The notes under the pieces were generated by a model. The model saw nothing but the letters and a program-made list of their open reading frames with translations, had not been told where the DNA came from and did no database searches. This document shows positions 1 to 6,483 of a stretch of DNA of 32,861 nucleotides, in pieces. The stretch lies in contig DHOP01000093.1 in NCBI GenBank assembly GCA_002407775.1, forward strand, positions 1-32,861, in the 5' to 3' direction. This DNA is from Prevotella sp. UBA5387 (lineage in GTDB: Bacteria; Bacteroidota; Bacteroidia; Bacteroidales; Bacteroidaceae). Both the position numbers and the translations under genes were made by a program. Numbering within the stretch: position 1 is the stretch's first letter; the number at the start of each line of letters is the position of its first letter.

Positions 1-20
1 TTTTGTGACAATTGCGCATT

Positions 21-34
21 TGTGACATGTCACA
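21..34. promoter_or_regulatory. Palindrome TGTGACATGTCACA, copy 1
   Basis: This is a perfect 14-bp palindrome, with a further half-site TGTGACA at 4-10. An identical copy lies at 194-207. The half-sites resemble those of Crp/Fnr-type regulators (TGTGA/TCACA), but the spacer is 4 nt rather than the classical 6, so the binding protein is unknown. Two perfect copies in 200 bp are unlikely by chance. Confidence 0.5.
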
Positions 35-89
35 TTAGTACCTACCCACTTTTCTTTCTTGCAAGGCTGAAAATTGTAGGATTCATTTT

Positions 90-140
90 TTAGTAATAAT
101 ATATAATATATATTATATATATATTATATATTATTACTAA
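90..140. repeat. 51-nt perfect AT-rich inverted repeat
   Basis: Two 23-bp arms (90-112 and 118-140) are exact reverse complements around a 5-nt loop. The sequence is almost purely A and T, with one G and one C in the outer arms (TTAGTAAT...ATTACTAA). It could extrude as a cruciform or act as a hairpin terminator for a gene to the left of the window. It lies midway between the two TGTGACATGTCACA palindromes. Confidence 0.75.
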
Positions 141-193
141 GTATTATTCCTTATAATCTGAAACCATATTACCAGAAACCCCGACCATACTAA

Positions 194-207
194 TGTGACA
201 TGTCACA
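194..207. promoter_or_regulatory. Palindrome TGTGACATGTCACA, copy 2
   Basis: This is an exact second copy of the palindrome at 21-34. A partial half-site (TGTCAC) follows at 218-223, so the two ends of the region mirror each other: half-site plus palindrome on the left, palindrome plus half-site on the right. It is a candidate operator for the adjacent AraC-domain gene or for a gene beyond the left edge. Confidence 0.5.
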
Positions 208-238
208 AAGTCCATTATGTCACGAAGTGTTGTCGTTT

Positions 239-257
239 CCTGATTTTGGTTGACCCT
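239..257. repeat. 19-nt direct repeat, copy 1
   Basis: The sequence cctgattttggttgaccct occurs here and again, identical and in the same orientation, at 2736-2754. The two copies bracket the AraC-domain, acetyltransferase, broken phosphatidyltransferase and MerR genes. It may be the end of an insertion sequence or a recombination scar; no transposase remains. Confidence 0.6.
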
Positions 258-295
258 GTCTTCATACAGAAAAGGTTTACTCTAAAATGTAAACT

Positions 296-646
296 ATGGA
301 CATGAGAATCGACACAGCCATCAGACAAATGTTCGTCAATCCAAGAATAAAGGTCGATGAAATGTCGATGGCATTCTGTTTAAGCAGAAAGCAGTTTGAA
401 AGGGAGTTCTATTCAATGGTAGGAATGAATCCTAAGGAATATAAACAGGTTTTTAGTTTTCGGAAGGCACTGGCATATATGCAAAACGGGAGCGACACTA
501 TCAATCAGGTACACATTGCCTTGGAGTCTGGCTATTCTGACCAGTCGCACTTCATATGCGAATTCAAGAAAATAAGTGGTTACACACCTGTAACTTTATT
601 GGAATCAACAAATCCTTACCCTGATTTGTTTACAAATCCAATATAA
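296..646 (+). CDS. Stand-alone AraC-type DNA-binding domain protein
   Basis: The 116-residue product is essentially just the two helix-turn-helix units of an AraC/XylS activator. The first lies at about residues 18-55 (KVDEMSMAFCLSRKQFERE), the second at about 65-105 and ends in the typical GYSDQSHFICEFKKISGYTP signature. Full AraC regulators have about 150-200 further N-terminal residues for sensing or dimerisation, which are absent here. A TAA lies in frame two codons upstream of ATG 296, so the missing part is not encoded directly upstream. The 19-nt repeat at 239-257 lies just before it. It is either a truncated remnant or a minimal regulator; a target in the acetyltransferase gene 79 bp downstream is only inference. 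Confidence 0.65.
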   Translation: MDMRIDTAIRQMFVNPRIKVDEMSMAFCLSRKQFEREFYSMVGMNPKEYKQVFSFRKALAYMQNGSDTINQVHIALESGYSDQSHFICEFKKISGYTPVTLLESTNPYPDLFTNPI

Positions 647-683
647 TGTCTCATTTGTTCTATCGGGGATCAATGATAAATTA

Positions 684-691
684 TACCTTTG
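684..691 (+). promoter_or_regulatory. -7 box TACCTTTG for the acetyltransferase gene
   Basis: The octamer fits the Bacteroidetes TAnnTTTG -7 consensus and lies 33 bp before ATG 725, giving a leader of about 30 nt. No good TTG-type -33 element at 17-23 bp was found; the nearest (655-657) is about 26 bp away. Confidence 0.5.
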
Positions 692-724
692 CTGCATATT
701 TGTAAAACGTAAAAAAGAGAAAGT

Positions 725-1351
725 ATGCAAGAAGTAAATCCAAACGATACACCAAGAGGACGCCAATTTGAAATTTGGAAAAACGCTCCTAATCCGATGC
801 TCGTCTTTGTCAAAAAGATGGATGTCACTCGCCTTGTCAAGATAAGCAAGAAGAAGCACCTGAAGTTCAATATGCTTTTGGACTACTGCATTGGCAAAGC
901 AGCTCTCAATCAAAAAGAGTTTTATCTATTGCCAGTAGGTGATAAACTTATGAAGTTCGATAAGATTGCAGTAAACACAATGGTGAAGAACAAGACAGGC
1001 GAAGTCAGCTCGTGTGATATTGAGTTCAACGGAGATTTTATTAGCTATAGTCGTGATTACCAGAAGTATACCACTGAGGTTGCTAATAGTTGTGTGGATC
1101 GTGATTTGTCACAAGATTGCATGGTTATAGGAACTTCAGCTGTTATCGATACAGAATTGGAATTTGCGGGTGGAATGTATAGTGGCATATTCAACAACCC
1201 TTTCATTATATGGGGACGCTATTCGCACCATTTCTTCAGGTACTATCTAAATATCTCATTCCAATTCCATCACACCCAAATGGATGGTGCCCATGCTGTC
1301 AGTTTCTTAAATAAACTGCAAAAAGAAATACTATCTTTTACTAATTTTTGA
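725..1351 (+). CDS. CatA-like O-acetyltransferase (chloramphenicol acetyltransferase family)
   Basis: The 208-residue product matches the length and layout of class A chloramphenicol acetyltransferases (about 215 residues). Near the C-terminus it carries the catalytic signature HxxxDG as HHTQMDGAH (residues about 183-191), where the histidine is the general base for acetyl-CoA transfer. Before it is the family-like stretch ending in NNPF, matching the NPW region of CAT. Type enzymes are cytosolic trimers that acetylate the 3-hydroxyl of chloramphenicol. The N-terminal substrate-side region is divergent, so another hydroxylated acceptor is equally possible. It has its own -7 box, and a drug-binding MerR regulator lies downstream on the other strand, which supports a small-molecule detoxification role without proving it. 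Confidence 0.85.
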   Translation: MQEVNPNDTPRGRQFEIWKNAPNPMLVFVKKMDVTRLVKISKKKHLKFNMLLDYCIGKAALNQKEFYLLPVGDKLMKFDKIAVNTMVKNKTGEVSSCDIEFNGDFISYSRDYQKYTTEVANSCVDRDLSQDCMVIGTSAVIDTELEFAGGMYSGIFNNPFIIWGRYSHHFFRYYLNISFQFHHTQMDGAHAVSFLNKLQKEILSFTNF

Positions 1352-1420
1352 GACCTGGAAAGTTGAATTACCCAATGTACGCTTTAGGATAAAGTAGCAT
1401 ATTGCAAATCTTATAACCGG

Positions 1421-1726
1421 ATGCCGTATCCTATTCAGCATTGTCTGATTGTTAATTACCTCGTTTTCAACGGAGTTCTACGCGGTATAACTGATATGAT
1501 AAATGGTACGATTGCAAGATTGATGGGGAGTATAAGTGAATTCGGAGCAAAATTCGACACTTCTGCCGACATAATATTTATAGCCTTGTGCCTATCTATA
1601 TTCTTCCCTTTAATTGGTGCTCCAACGTGGTTGTGGATATGGATCATTGTAATAGCAATCATCAATATCGGCAATATCATACTGGAATTCATTTATAAAA
1701 ACAGCTTGCATCACGACATACGATAA
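1421..1726 (+). pseudogene. Truncated CDP-alcohol phosphatidyltransferase remnant
   Basis: The 101-residue frame contains the core motif of the CDP-alcohol phosphatidyltransferase family, DxxDGxxAR...GxxxDxxxD, as DMINGTIAR followed by FGAKFDTSAD. The second aspartate of the motif is asparagine here. In this family that residue is part of the metal and CDP-lipid site, so activity is doubtful. Two hydrophobic segments follow (about residues 48-65 and 68-88). Complete members are about 180-220 residues with a membrane helix before the motif and two or more after it. Here the N-terminal helix and the C-terminal third are missing, so I call a decayed fragment. The chosen ATG is only the first one available. 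Confidence 0.6.
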
Positions 1727-1751
1727 TGAACAAGCTATCAGGCTGAAATGT

Positions 1752-1788
1752 TAACCCAATTGGCACTAACAGAGTGCCAATTGGGTTA
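1752..1788. terminator. Bidirectional hairpin between convergent genes
   Basis: Perfect 16-bp arms (1752-1767 and 1773-1788) enclose the loop AACAG. The hairpin lies between the end of the phosphatidyltransferase remnant and the end of the convergent MerR gene, where a shared terminator is expected. Neither side has a clear T-run, so it may be a weak or factor-assisted terminator. Confidence 0.6.
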
Positions 1789-1802
1789 GGAATCGCACAT
1801 TA

Positions 1803-2630
1803 CTATGGTTTCACTATTGGGACCTGAATGATGGTTAGCCACTTTGCAGAATCTTCTTGATTCCAGATGCCATCGACATAGTTTGCTCTTGGAGCACCTG
1901 CAATCTGATAGCCGAGTTTTGCTATTTCTTCAAAGAGTTCAAGATATGAGTCGCGAAGAATCGAATAGGGACCATAGACCTTCATGCAGATTGCAGTAGG
2001 CACTGCTTCGAGTTTTTTGAACTTGACAATGTCTGAATCTTTTCCCATCTGCTTGACTTGTTCGCAATATTCAATCTCAAAATTATTCTCTTTGTACTCG
2101 TCGGCAAGTTCAGTGGTAAAACAATAGCCAGGTTCAGGACATACACATCCAAGGCGTGCCATTTCAGGACCGACAACATTTACAAGGTGCCTCCCGAGTT
2201 CATCATAACTGTTGAGAGTTGTTCTGTTGCTTGCCACGATGATTTCTGGCAATGCATCGAAATAAATTTTTTCCATACGTTGTTTTTTCTTTAAACTGGA
2301 GAGAAGGCTCAGAAGGTGCAGGCGACGCTGGTGGAAAGCTTCGATTTGTTGCTCACATTCACTGATCTTGGCCTCGATTGCATCAATCCCCGGACTGTGA
2401 GTCTCTTCATCATAGAGTTCTCGAATCTCCGATAAAGTAAATCCTAAGTCTTTAAGTTTGAGAATCGACAATAGCTTCTGCAGATTGGCAGCGCTGTAGT
2501 AGCGGTACCCTGTCCACATATCGATAATGTCCGGCTTAAGCAGATCAATTTCCTCATAATGGCGAAGCGTTCTAACCGTCACCCTTGCCAATGTGCTGAT
2601 CTCTCCGATTTTGTACTTAATTTCTTTCAT
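1803..2630 (-). CDS. MerR-family regulator with GyrI-like effector-binding domain
   Basis: The 275-residue protein has a MerR winged helix at residues 6-75 (KIGEISTLARVTVRTLRHYEE ... GYRYY), then a coiled-coil dimerisation helix (about 80-120). A GyrI-like/AraC effector-binding domain follows (about 125-275), with a W..E...-type pattern near the end (GIWNQEDSAKW). This is the layout of BmrR-type multidrug-sensing activators. Such proteins bind between a widely spaced -35 and -10 and untwist the promoter on ligand binding. It has its own -7 box at 2660-2667 and may autoregulate. The nearby CatA-like acetyltransferase is a plausible partner but does not share its promoter. ATG 2630 gives the standard MerR N-terminus. 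Confidence 0.88.
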   Translation of the reverse strand: MKEIKYKIGEISTLARVTVRTLRHYEEIDLLKPDIIDMWTGYRYYSAANLQKLLSILKLKDLGFTLSEIRELYDEETHSPGIDAIEAKISECEQQIEAFHQRRLHLLSLLSSLKKKQRMEKIYFDALPEIIVASNRTTLNSYDELGRHLVNVVGPEMARLGCVCPEPGYCFTTELADEYKENNFEIEYCEQVKQMGKDSDIVKFKKLEAVPTAICMKVYGPYSILRDSYLELFEEIAKLGYQIAGAPRANYVDGIWNQEDSAKWLTIIQVPIVKP

Positions 2631-2659
2631 TTCCTCTGCGCTTTGGAAGTTTCCGGGTG

Positions 2660-2667
2660 CAAAGATA
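2660..2667 (-). promoter_or_regulatory. Promoter of the MerR-family gene
   Basis: On the minus strand the -7 box is TATCTTTG. A TTG element lies 22 bp upstream (2690-2692), within the 17-23 bp spacing known for Bacteroidetes. The leader to ATG 2630 is about 25 nt. No convincing MerR dyad was recognised in the spacer. Confidence 0.6.
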
Positions 2668-2735
2668 CATCACGACGTAGGGTATGAGTCAAGAGATTGC
2701 TCAATATATTTAATAACTTTAACAATCTGTGTTGT

Positions 2736-2754
2736 CCTGATTTTGGTTGACCCT
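2736..2754. repeat. 19-nt direct repeat, copy 2
   Basis: This copy is identical to 239-257 and in the same orientation. The bases immediately before both copies are also T/G-rich (tgtcgttt versus tgtgttgt), so the homology may extend imperfectly. The copies lie about 2.5 kb apart around the regulator and acetyltransferase block. Confidence 0.6.
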
Positions 2755-2831
2755 CCAGCTATCTTAATCCTATTCGAAGTTTACGATATTAAAATTTTTA
2801 CACTACACGATTTCCGTTCGCTCATTTTTCA

Positions 2832-2867
2832 CGCAGATTTCGCGGATTTCGCAGATGTTCGCTTCGC
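2832..2867. repeat. 9-bp tandem repeat
   Basis: Three successive 9-mers, CGCAGATTT, CGCGGATTT and CGCAGATGT, are followed by a degraded fourth unit. The sequence resembles the intergenic cgcagatttcgcgg-type repeat that I recall as common in Bacteroides and Prevotella genomes. It is not thought to encode protein here. Confidence 0.6.
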
Positions 2868-3177
2868 AAACGGCTCCGAGTTGTTTGCCTTTTGTTATTG
2901 ACTATGTCGAACCATCTCTATTATTTTCATCACTTCTCGTCTTCCATAATATTTTCATGTTTTCATCTTATCATATTCCCCCATCTGCGTGAGAAAAAAA
3001 TAAAGATGTGTGTTGTGTGGCATTTGGATGGATCTGGGGAGGCTACTCTATTTCTCCATTCCCTACTGGGGAGGGATGGGAAGAGGCTGCTAGGAGAGGC
3101 TGGTTGGTTGTTGTCTAGTTTTTGCTTTTTATGATGAAATGGCACATGAAAATGTTTATGTAATTAGTTTTTTTTCG

Positions 3178-3185
3178 TACTTTTG
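3178..3185 (+). promoter_or_regulatory. -7 box TACTTTTG for the propeller regulator
   Basis: The octamer fits TAnnTTTG and follows a run of eight T. It places transcription start near 3190, which rules out the TTG codon at 3183 as translation start and favours ATG 3204 or ATG 3222. No clear -33 TTG was found. Confidence 0.5.
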
Positions 3186-3221
3186 TCATTGAACAGCCTA
3201 ATTATGATAGCCAAAAACGGA

Positions 3222-6188
3222 ATGAAACGTCGCTTTACCATCATATTCTTTGTCCTTTCGAGCATTCTGACGAATGCTTACGCTTCATTCACCGACCGCT
3301 TCAACGTGTCCTATATGAATATGGGAAATGGGCTTCCCAGCAATTTCGTGGACGATATCTATGAGGATAGGCAAGGCTTTATATGGATTGCCACCCATGT
3401 GGGAGGTCTGATGCGCTATGATGGCTACACCTATTCCTATATGGGTGTAGGACATGCGGACATATCCTTGCAGAGCAACTATTGCCGGAATGTCTTCGAG
3501 GACCATCATCGCCGCTTATGGATTAGCTTTGATGAATATACCGATGTGATTGATCTCCGTACCATGAACATGGTGGTGCCCGAGTGCGCCAACCATCAGT
3601 TGGAACAAAAGCTGAAAAGTATCCTAAAGGAACGCTCGATGAGGGTGTACGGTGACAAGGCAGGGAATATGTGGATTGCTACTCGCAAGCATATCTATGC
3701 ATTGAGCTTCGACGAAGAGGGTACGTTGCAGGGTGTAGGAGAACAATCCTACCAAGCGACCACACCTGATGTTCCGTTCAAGGAAATTCCGGGATTGGGC
3801 GTGTTGACGGCCTTTGACGGTGCGGTTCACAGATATGTATTGTCGGCTAAGTTGTCAGGCGTGACGAGGTTGAAGGAAACTCCCATGCCCCCGACCATCA
3901 AGCTCCCGAGGGGGATGATATTCCTGGACATTATCCAATACAATCGCCAGTTGTGGTTTGCCACCAACCAAGGGCTTTATCAGAGTGGGTCCGAGTTGAG
4001 GGCTTATCGACACAATGGCTCACCCGAATCTCTTGCCCATGACTTCGTGTCAAGCCTTGCCATCGGCGTGGACGGAAATTTGTTGGTCGGCACGTTGGCC
4101 GGAGTGGACATCCTGAAGGATGGGAAGTTCGTGCATTGGAACACCACGACACCTACCAATCCGTTGAGCAGCAACTTCGTGAATTGCCTACGCGTAGGCA
4201 ATGACATCGTGTGGATCGGCACGGAATCTGGGGGTATCACTAAACTCTCTACGCGTCACCTGCATCTACGTAACTTCGTCCATGACAACACCCCGGGCTC
4301 TATCTCGGCCAACGCCGTGAATGCCATCTATACCGAGCCAAACGGCACGATGTGGGTCGGCACGGTAGAAGGTGGGCTGAACAGGATGTTGCCCGGAGCA
4401 AATACGTTCACCCATTACACCACTTCCAACTCCGCCTTGAGCCATAATAGTGTCTCGGCGTTTGCGGCGGACCAAAGCGGACGTCTATGGATAGGTACAT
4501 GGGGTGGGGGCGTGAATGCCATGCCGTTGAAAACCCCCGGAGCCATCACGCATTATTTCGCGAAAGACCCCAATGCCACGAGGGTGAACTATATCGGCGC
4601 CCTGGCCTATGACCCTTATAATGATGGGTTATGGGTCGGCGCAAACGAAGGCCTCTTCTTCTACGACTTCAAGTCAGGCAAGCTGATGGAGCCTTTCCCA
4701 GGCGCGCGTAATGTAAATGGTTGCGTAGGTAGCCTTGTGGACCGTGGCGGGATGCTATGGATGGGAAGTCTTGACGGAATGATCAAGATAGACCTGAAAC
4801 GGCGAAACCGTCAGAGGTTCAATGTGAAGCCATACCGATACAAGCTCGACGCTCCCTCGACAGGGGTCATAGATAAGATCACTTGTTTTTGCCAGACCAA
4901 AGACGGGACCTTGTGGTTGGGTAGTAGTGGCTATGGCCTATATAAGCGAGTTGTGGACCAATCGGGCAAGGAAGCCTTCAAATGCTATACCGCGACCAAT
5001 GGCTTGGCCAATAATAGCGTGAGGGGTATCGTGGAAGGCAAAGGCGGCATCTTGTGGATTGCCACCGAACAAGGGTTGTCACTCTTCAATCCGTCATCGG
5101 GCATCTTCGCCAATTATTATGAGGAGGACGGCTTCGTCAGTACCCAGTTCTATTTCAATGGAGCCGTCAAGACCTCCTTTGGCAAGTTGGCCTTTGGTTC
5201 CTCAAGAGGCTTGACCATCGTGGACTCCGTCAACACAAGACCATTTAATGTTGGGAATCTCTGTTTCACCCAACTTTGGGTAAACGGACATGTGGAGTCG
5301 GGGAATAGCCGATTTATGGATTGTGACATCACACAAGCCAAAGAAATCAATATCAAGGAGAGCGATAAATCATTTATCATCGAGTTCTCTGCCCTCAACT
5401 ATATGAATGGTCGGCAAGGTAGCTATAGCTATCGCATGGAAGGCTATGAGGATAAATGGATACCATTGAAGGCCGGTGAACATTCCGTAAGATATTCGTC
5501 ATTGCCATCGGGCCATTATGTCTTCAAAGTGAAGTATTTGACCTCATTAAGCAACAACAAAGTGCCCGAAATCAGCATTGATGTCAATGTTACACCCTAT
5601 TTTTGGAAAAGTTGGTGGTTCATCACGTTGATGCTTATAGGCTTGGCCGTTCTTGGTGCGTTGATTTATCGTCGCCGGATGGAGAAAATGAAGCTAGTGG
5701 AGCGTGAGCGCATACTCGAGCCCATCAAGAACGCATTGAAGGAGAGTGAGTCCCCACAATTGCTTCAAAAGAGGATAGAGTCCATCATGAACAACCAGAG
5801 GCAATATATGCATAGCCATGAGAAGGTGGTGGAGGCCGACAAGGAAGCTGCCCTTCAACAACAGAAGTCTTTCATGGAACGAGTCATGAAGGTCATGGAA
5901 GACAACTATGAGAACCCTGACTTCGGTGTTACGGAGCTCAGCGATGCCCTGAAGATAAGCAAGCCATCATTGAGCAAGCAACTCAATACCGAGATAGGAG
6001 TCTCAACCAATGAGTTCATTCGTAACTATCGTTTGGAGATATCAAAAAACCTAATTGAGCAGAATATCGCCAACCGTAATATCACGGAAATAGCCTATCG
6101 TGTAGGGTTTAACGACCCTAAATACTTCACCCGTTGCTTTTCCAAACTCTATGGCGTAGCACCTTCTTCTTATAAAGGTGGAAAGTAA
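3222..6188 (+). CDS. Transmembrane propeller-AraC regulator lacking a histidine kinase
   Basis: The product is 988 residues from ATG 3222, which begins a clean signal peptide (MKRRFTIIFFVLSSILTNAYA); ATG 3204 is an alternative. Residues about 25-720 are two-component-regulator propeller repeats (GLPSNFVDDIYEDRQGFIWI and many xxGxLWIGTxxGG units), and about 725-795 form a Y_Y_Y domain. One membrane helix follows (about 797-818, WWFITLMLIGLAVLGALIY). A charged, probably helical linker of about 65 residues leads to a C-terminal AraC domain (about 885-988, ending GFNDPKYFTRCFSKLYGVAPSSYK). Classical hybrid two-component systems with this sensor are about 1,300-1,400 residues and carry kinase and receiver domains between membrane and AraC. 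Here both are absent, so it should signal directly through the membrane to DNA. It lies directly upstream of susC/susD and is their likely activator. Confidence 0.88.
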   Translation: MKRRFTIIFFVLSSILTNAYASFTDRFNVSYMNMGNGLPSNFVDDIYEDRQGFIWIATHVGGLMRYDGYTYSYMGVGHADISLQSNYCRNVFEDHHRRLWISFDEYTDVIDLRTMNMVVPECANHQLEQKLKSILKERSMRVYGDKAGNMWIATRKHIYALSFDEEGTLQGVGEQSYQATTPDVPFKEIPGLGVLTAFDGAVHRYVLSAKLSGVTRLKETPMPPTIKLPRGMIFLDIIQYNRQLWFATNQGLYQSGSELRAYRHNGSPESLAHDFVSSLAIGVDGNLLVGTLAGVDILKDGKFVHWNTTTPTNPLSSNFVNCLRVGNDIVWIGTESGGITKLSTRHLHLRNFVHDNTPGSISANAVNAIYTEPNGTMWVGTVEGGLNRMLPGANTFTHYTTSNSALSHNSVSAFAADQSGRLWIGTWGGGVNAMPLKTPGAITHYFAKDPNATRVNYIGALAYDPYNDGLWVGANEGLFFYDFKSGKLMEPFPGARNVNGCVGSLVDRGGMLWMGSLDGMIKIDLKRRNRQRFNVKPYRYKLDAPSTGVIDKITCFCQTKDGTLWLGSSGYGLYKRVVDQSGKEAFKCYTATNGLANNSVRGIVEGKGGILWIATEQGLSLFNPSSGIFANYYEEDGFVSTQFYFNGAVKTSFGKLAFGSSRGLTIVDSVNTRPFNVGNLCFTQLWVNGHVESGNSRFMDCDITQAKEINIKESDKSFIIEFSALNYMNGRQGSYSYRMEGYEDKWIPLKAGEHSVRYSSLPSGHYVFKVKYLTSLSNNKVPEISIDVNVTPYFWKSWWFITLMLIGLAVLGALIYRRRMEKMKLVERERILEPIKNALKESESPQLLQKRIESIMNNQRQYMHSHEKVVEADKEAALQQQKSFMERVMKVMEDNYENPDFGVTELSDALKISKPSLSKQLNTEIGVSTNEFIRNYRLEISKNLIEQNIANRNITEIAYRVGFNDPKYFTRCFSKLYGVAPSSYKGGK

Positions 6189-6483
6189 ACACCCATTGCT
6201 TGTTTTGTCCACTTAATATTTATTTTTGTCCACCATAGTGATGGTGAACTTCGCTAAATTTGTCGCAACCTTTAAACAATCGTAACAATAAAGTAAACTC
6301 TATTATGACGACAATTTTAAGCTTAACCATTATTGATTTCGGAATGTTTCCCGTTCTGTAATATCCCTGATTGTAAAAGATTACAAGCTATTCCTACGTA
6401 TTTGACGAACCAAGATTTTATGTATATTATCATTGGTTCTTGACGATAATAACTATCATTATAATAAACCTAAACTAAGTAAA
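6189..6483 (+). promoter_or_regulatory. Long susC leader and intergenic region
   Basis: No gene is seen. The region contains the 21-bp-spaced direct repeats and -7 box described separately. A leader of over 200 nt follows, with small hairpins (TTGTAA-AAGA-TTACAA at 6371-6386; TATTATC...GATAATA at 6425-6451). Long 5' leaders are usual for Bacteroidetes susC genes and can carry post-transcriptional control; none is demonstrated here. Confidence 0.5.
6203..6262 (+). promoter_or_regulatory. Candidate operator (two direct repeats) and susC promoter
   Basis: TTTTGTCCAC occurs at 6203-6212 and again at 6224-6233, exactly 21 bp (two helical turns) apart in direct orientation. A -7 box TAAATTTG lies 22 bp further on at 6255-6262. 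AraC-type proteins bind direct repeats with this phasing, often next to or over the -33 element. No consensus -33 lies at proper spacing, as expected for an activator-dependent promoter. Confidence 0.6.

Larger units (their letters stand above)
1..295. other. Intergenic region with palindromes, no gene
   Basis: No credible coding frame is seen. The stretch holds two identical 14-bp palindromes (21-34 and 194-207), matching half-sites (4-10 and about 218-223), a 51-nt AT-only inverted repeat (90-140) and a 19-nt sequence (239-257) that recurs at 2736-2754. It looks like a regulatory region or the scar of mobile DNA next to the AraC-domain gene at 296. No clear TAnnTTTG promoter precedes that gene. 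Confidence 0.6.
2631..3221. other. Intergenic region with degenerate repeats, no gene
   Basis: No gene is supported over about 590 bp. Going right, it holds the MerR promoter, the second 19-nt repeat copy (2736-2754), a 9-bp tandem repeat (2832-2867), a G-rich stretch with imperfect repeats of GGGGAGG/GGGAGGG type (3036-3105), and the promoter of the propeller regulator (3178-3185). Short open frames here have low-complexity translations and are not credible. Confidence 0.6.

Noticed and set aside
21..34. Classical Crp site
   Set aside because: The half-sites match TGTGA/TCACA but the spacer is 4 nt and not 6, so I report it only as a palindrome with unknown binding protein.
605..913. 102-codon minus-strand frame between the AraC-domain and acetyltransferase genes
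   Set aside because: It overlaps the acetyltransferase promoter and 5' coding part, and its translation has no domain-like pattern.
2892..3134. 80-codon frame before the propeller regulator
   Set aside because: It runs through intergenic repeat sequence, is low in complexity and has no promoter or homology-like features.
3183..3221. Earlier TTG start for the propeller regulator
   Set aside because: The TTG lies inside the -7 box and the signal peptide begins cleanly at ATG 3222 (or ATG 3204).
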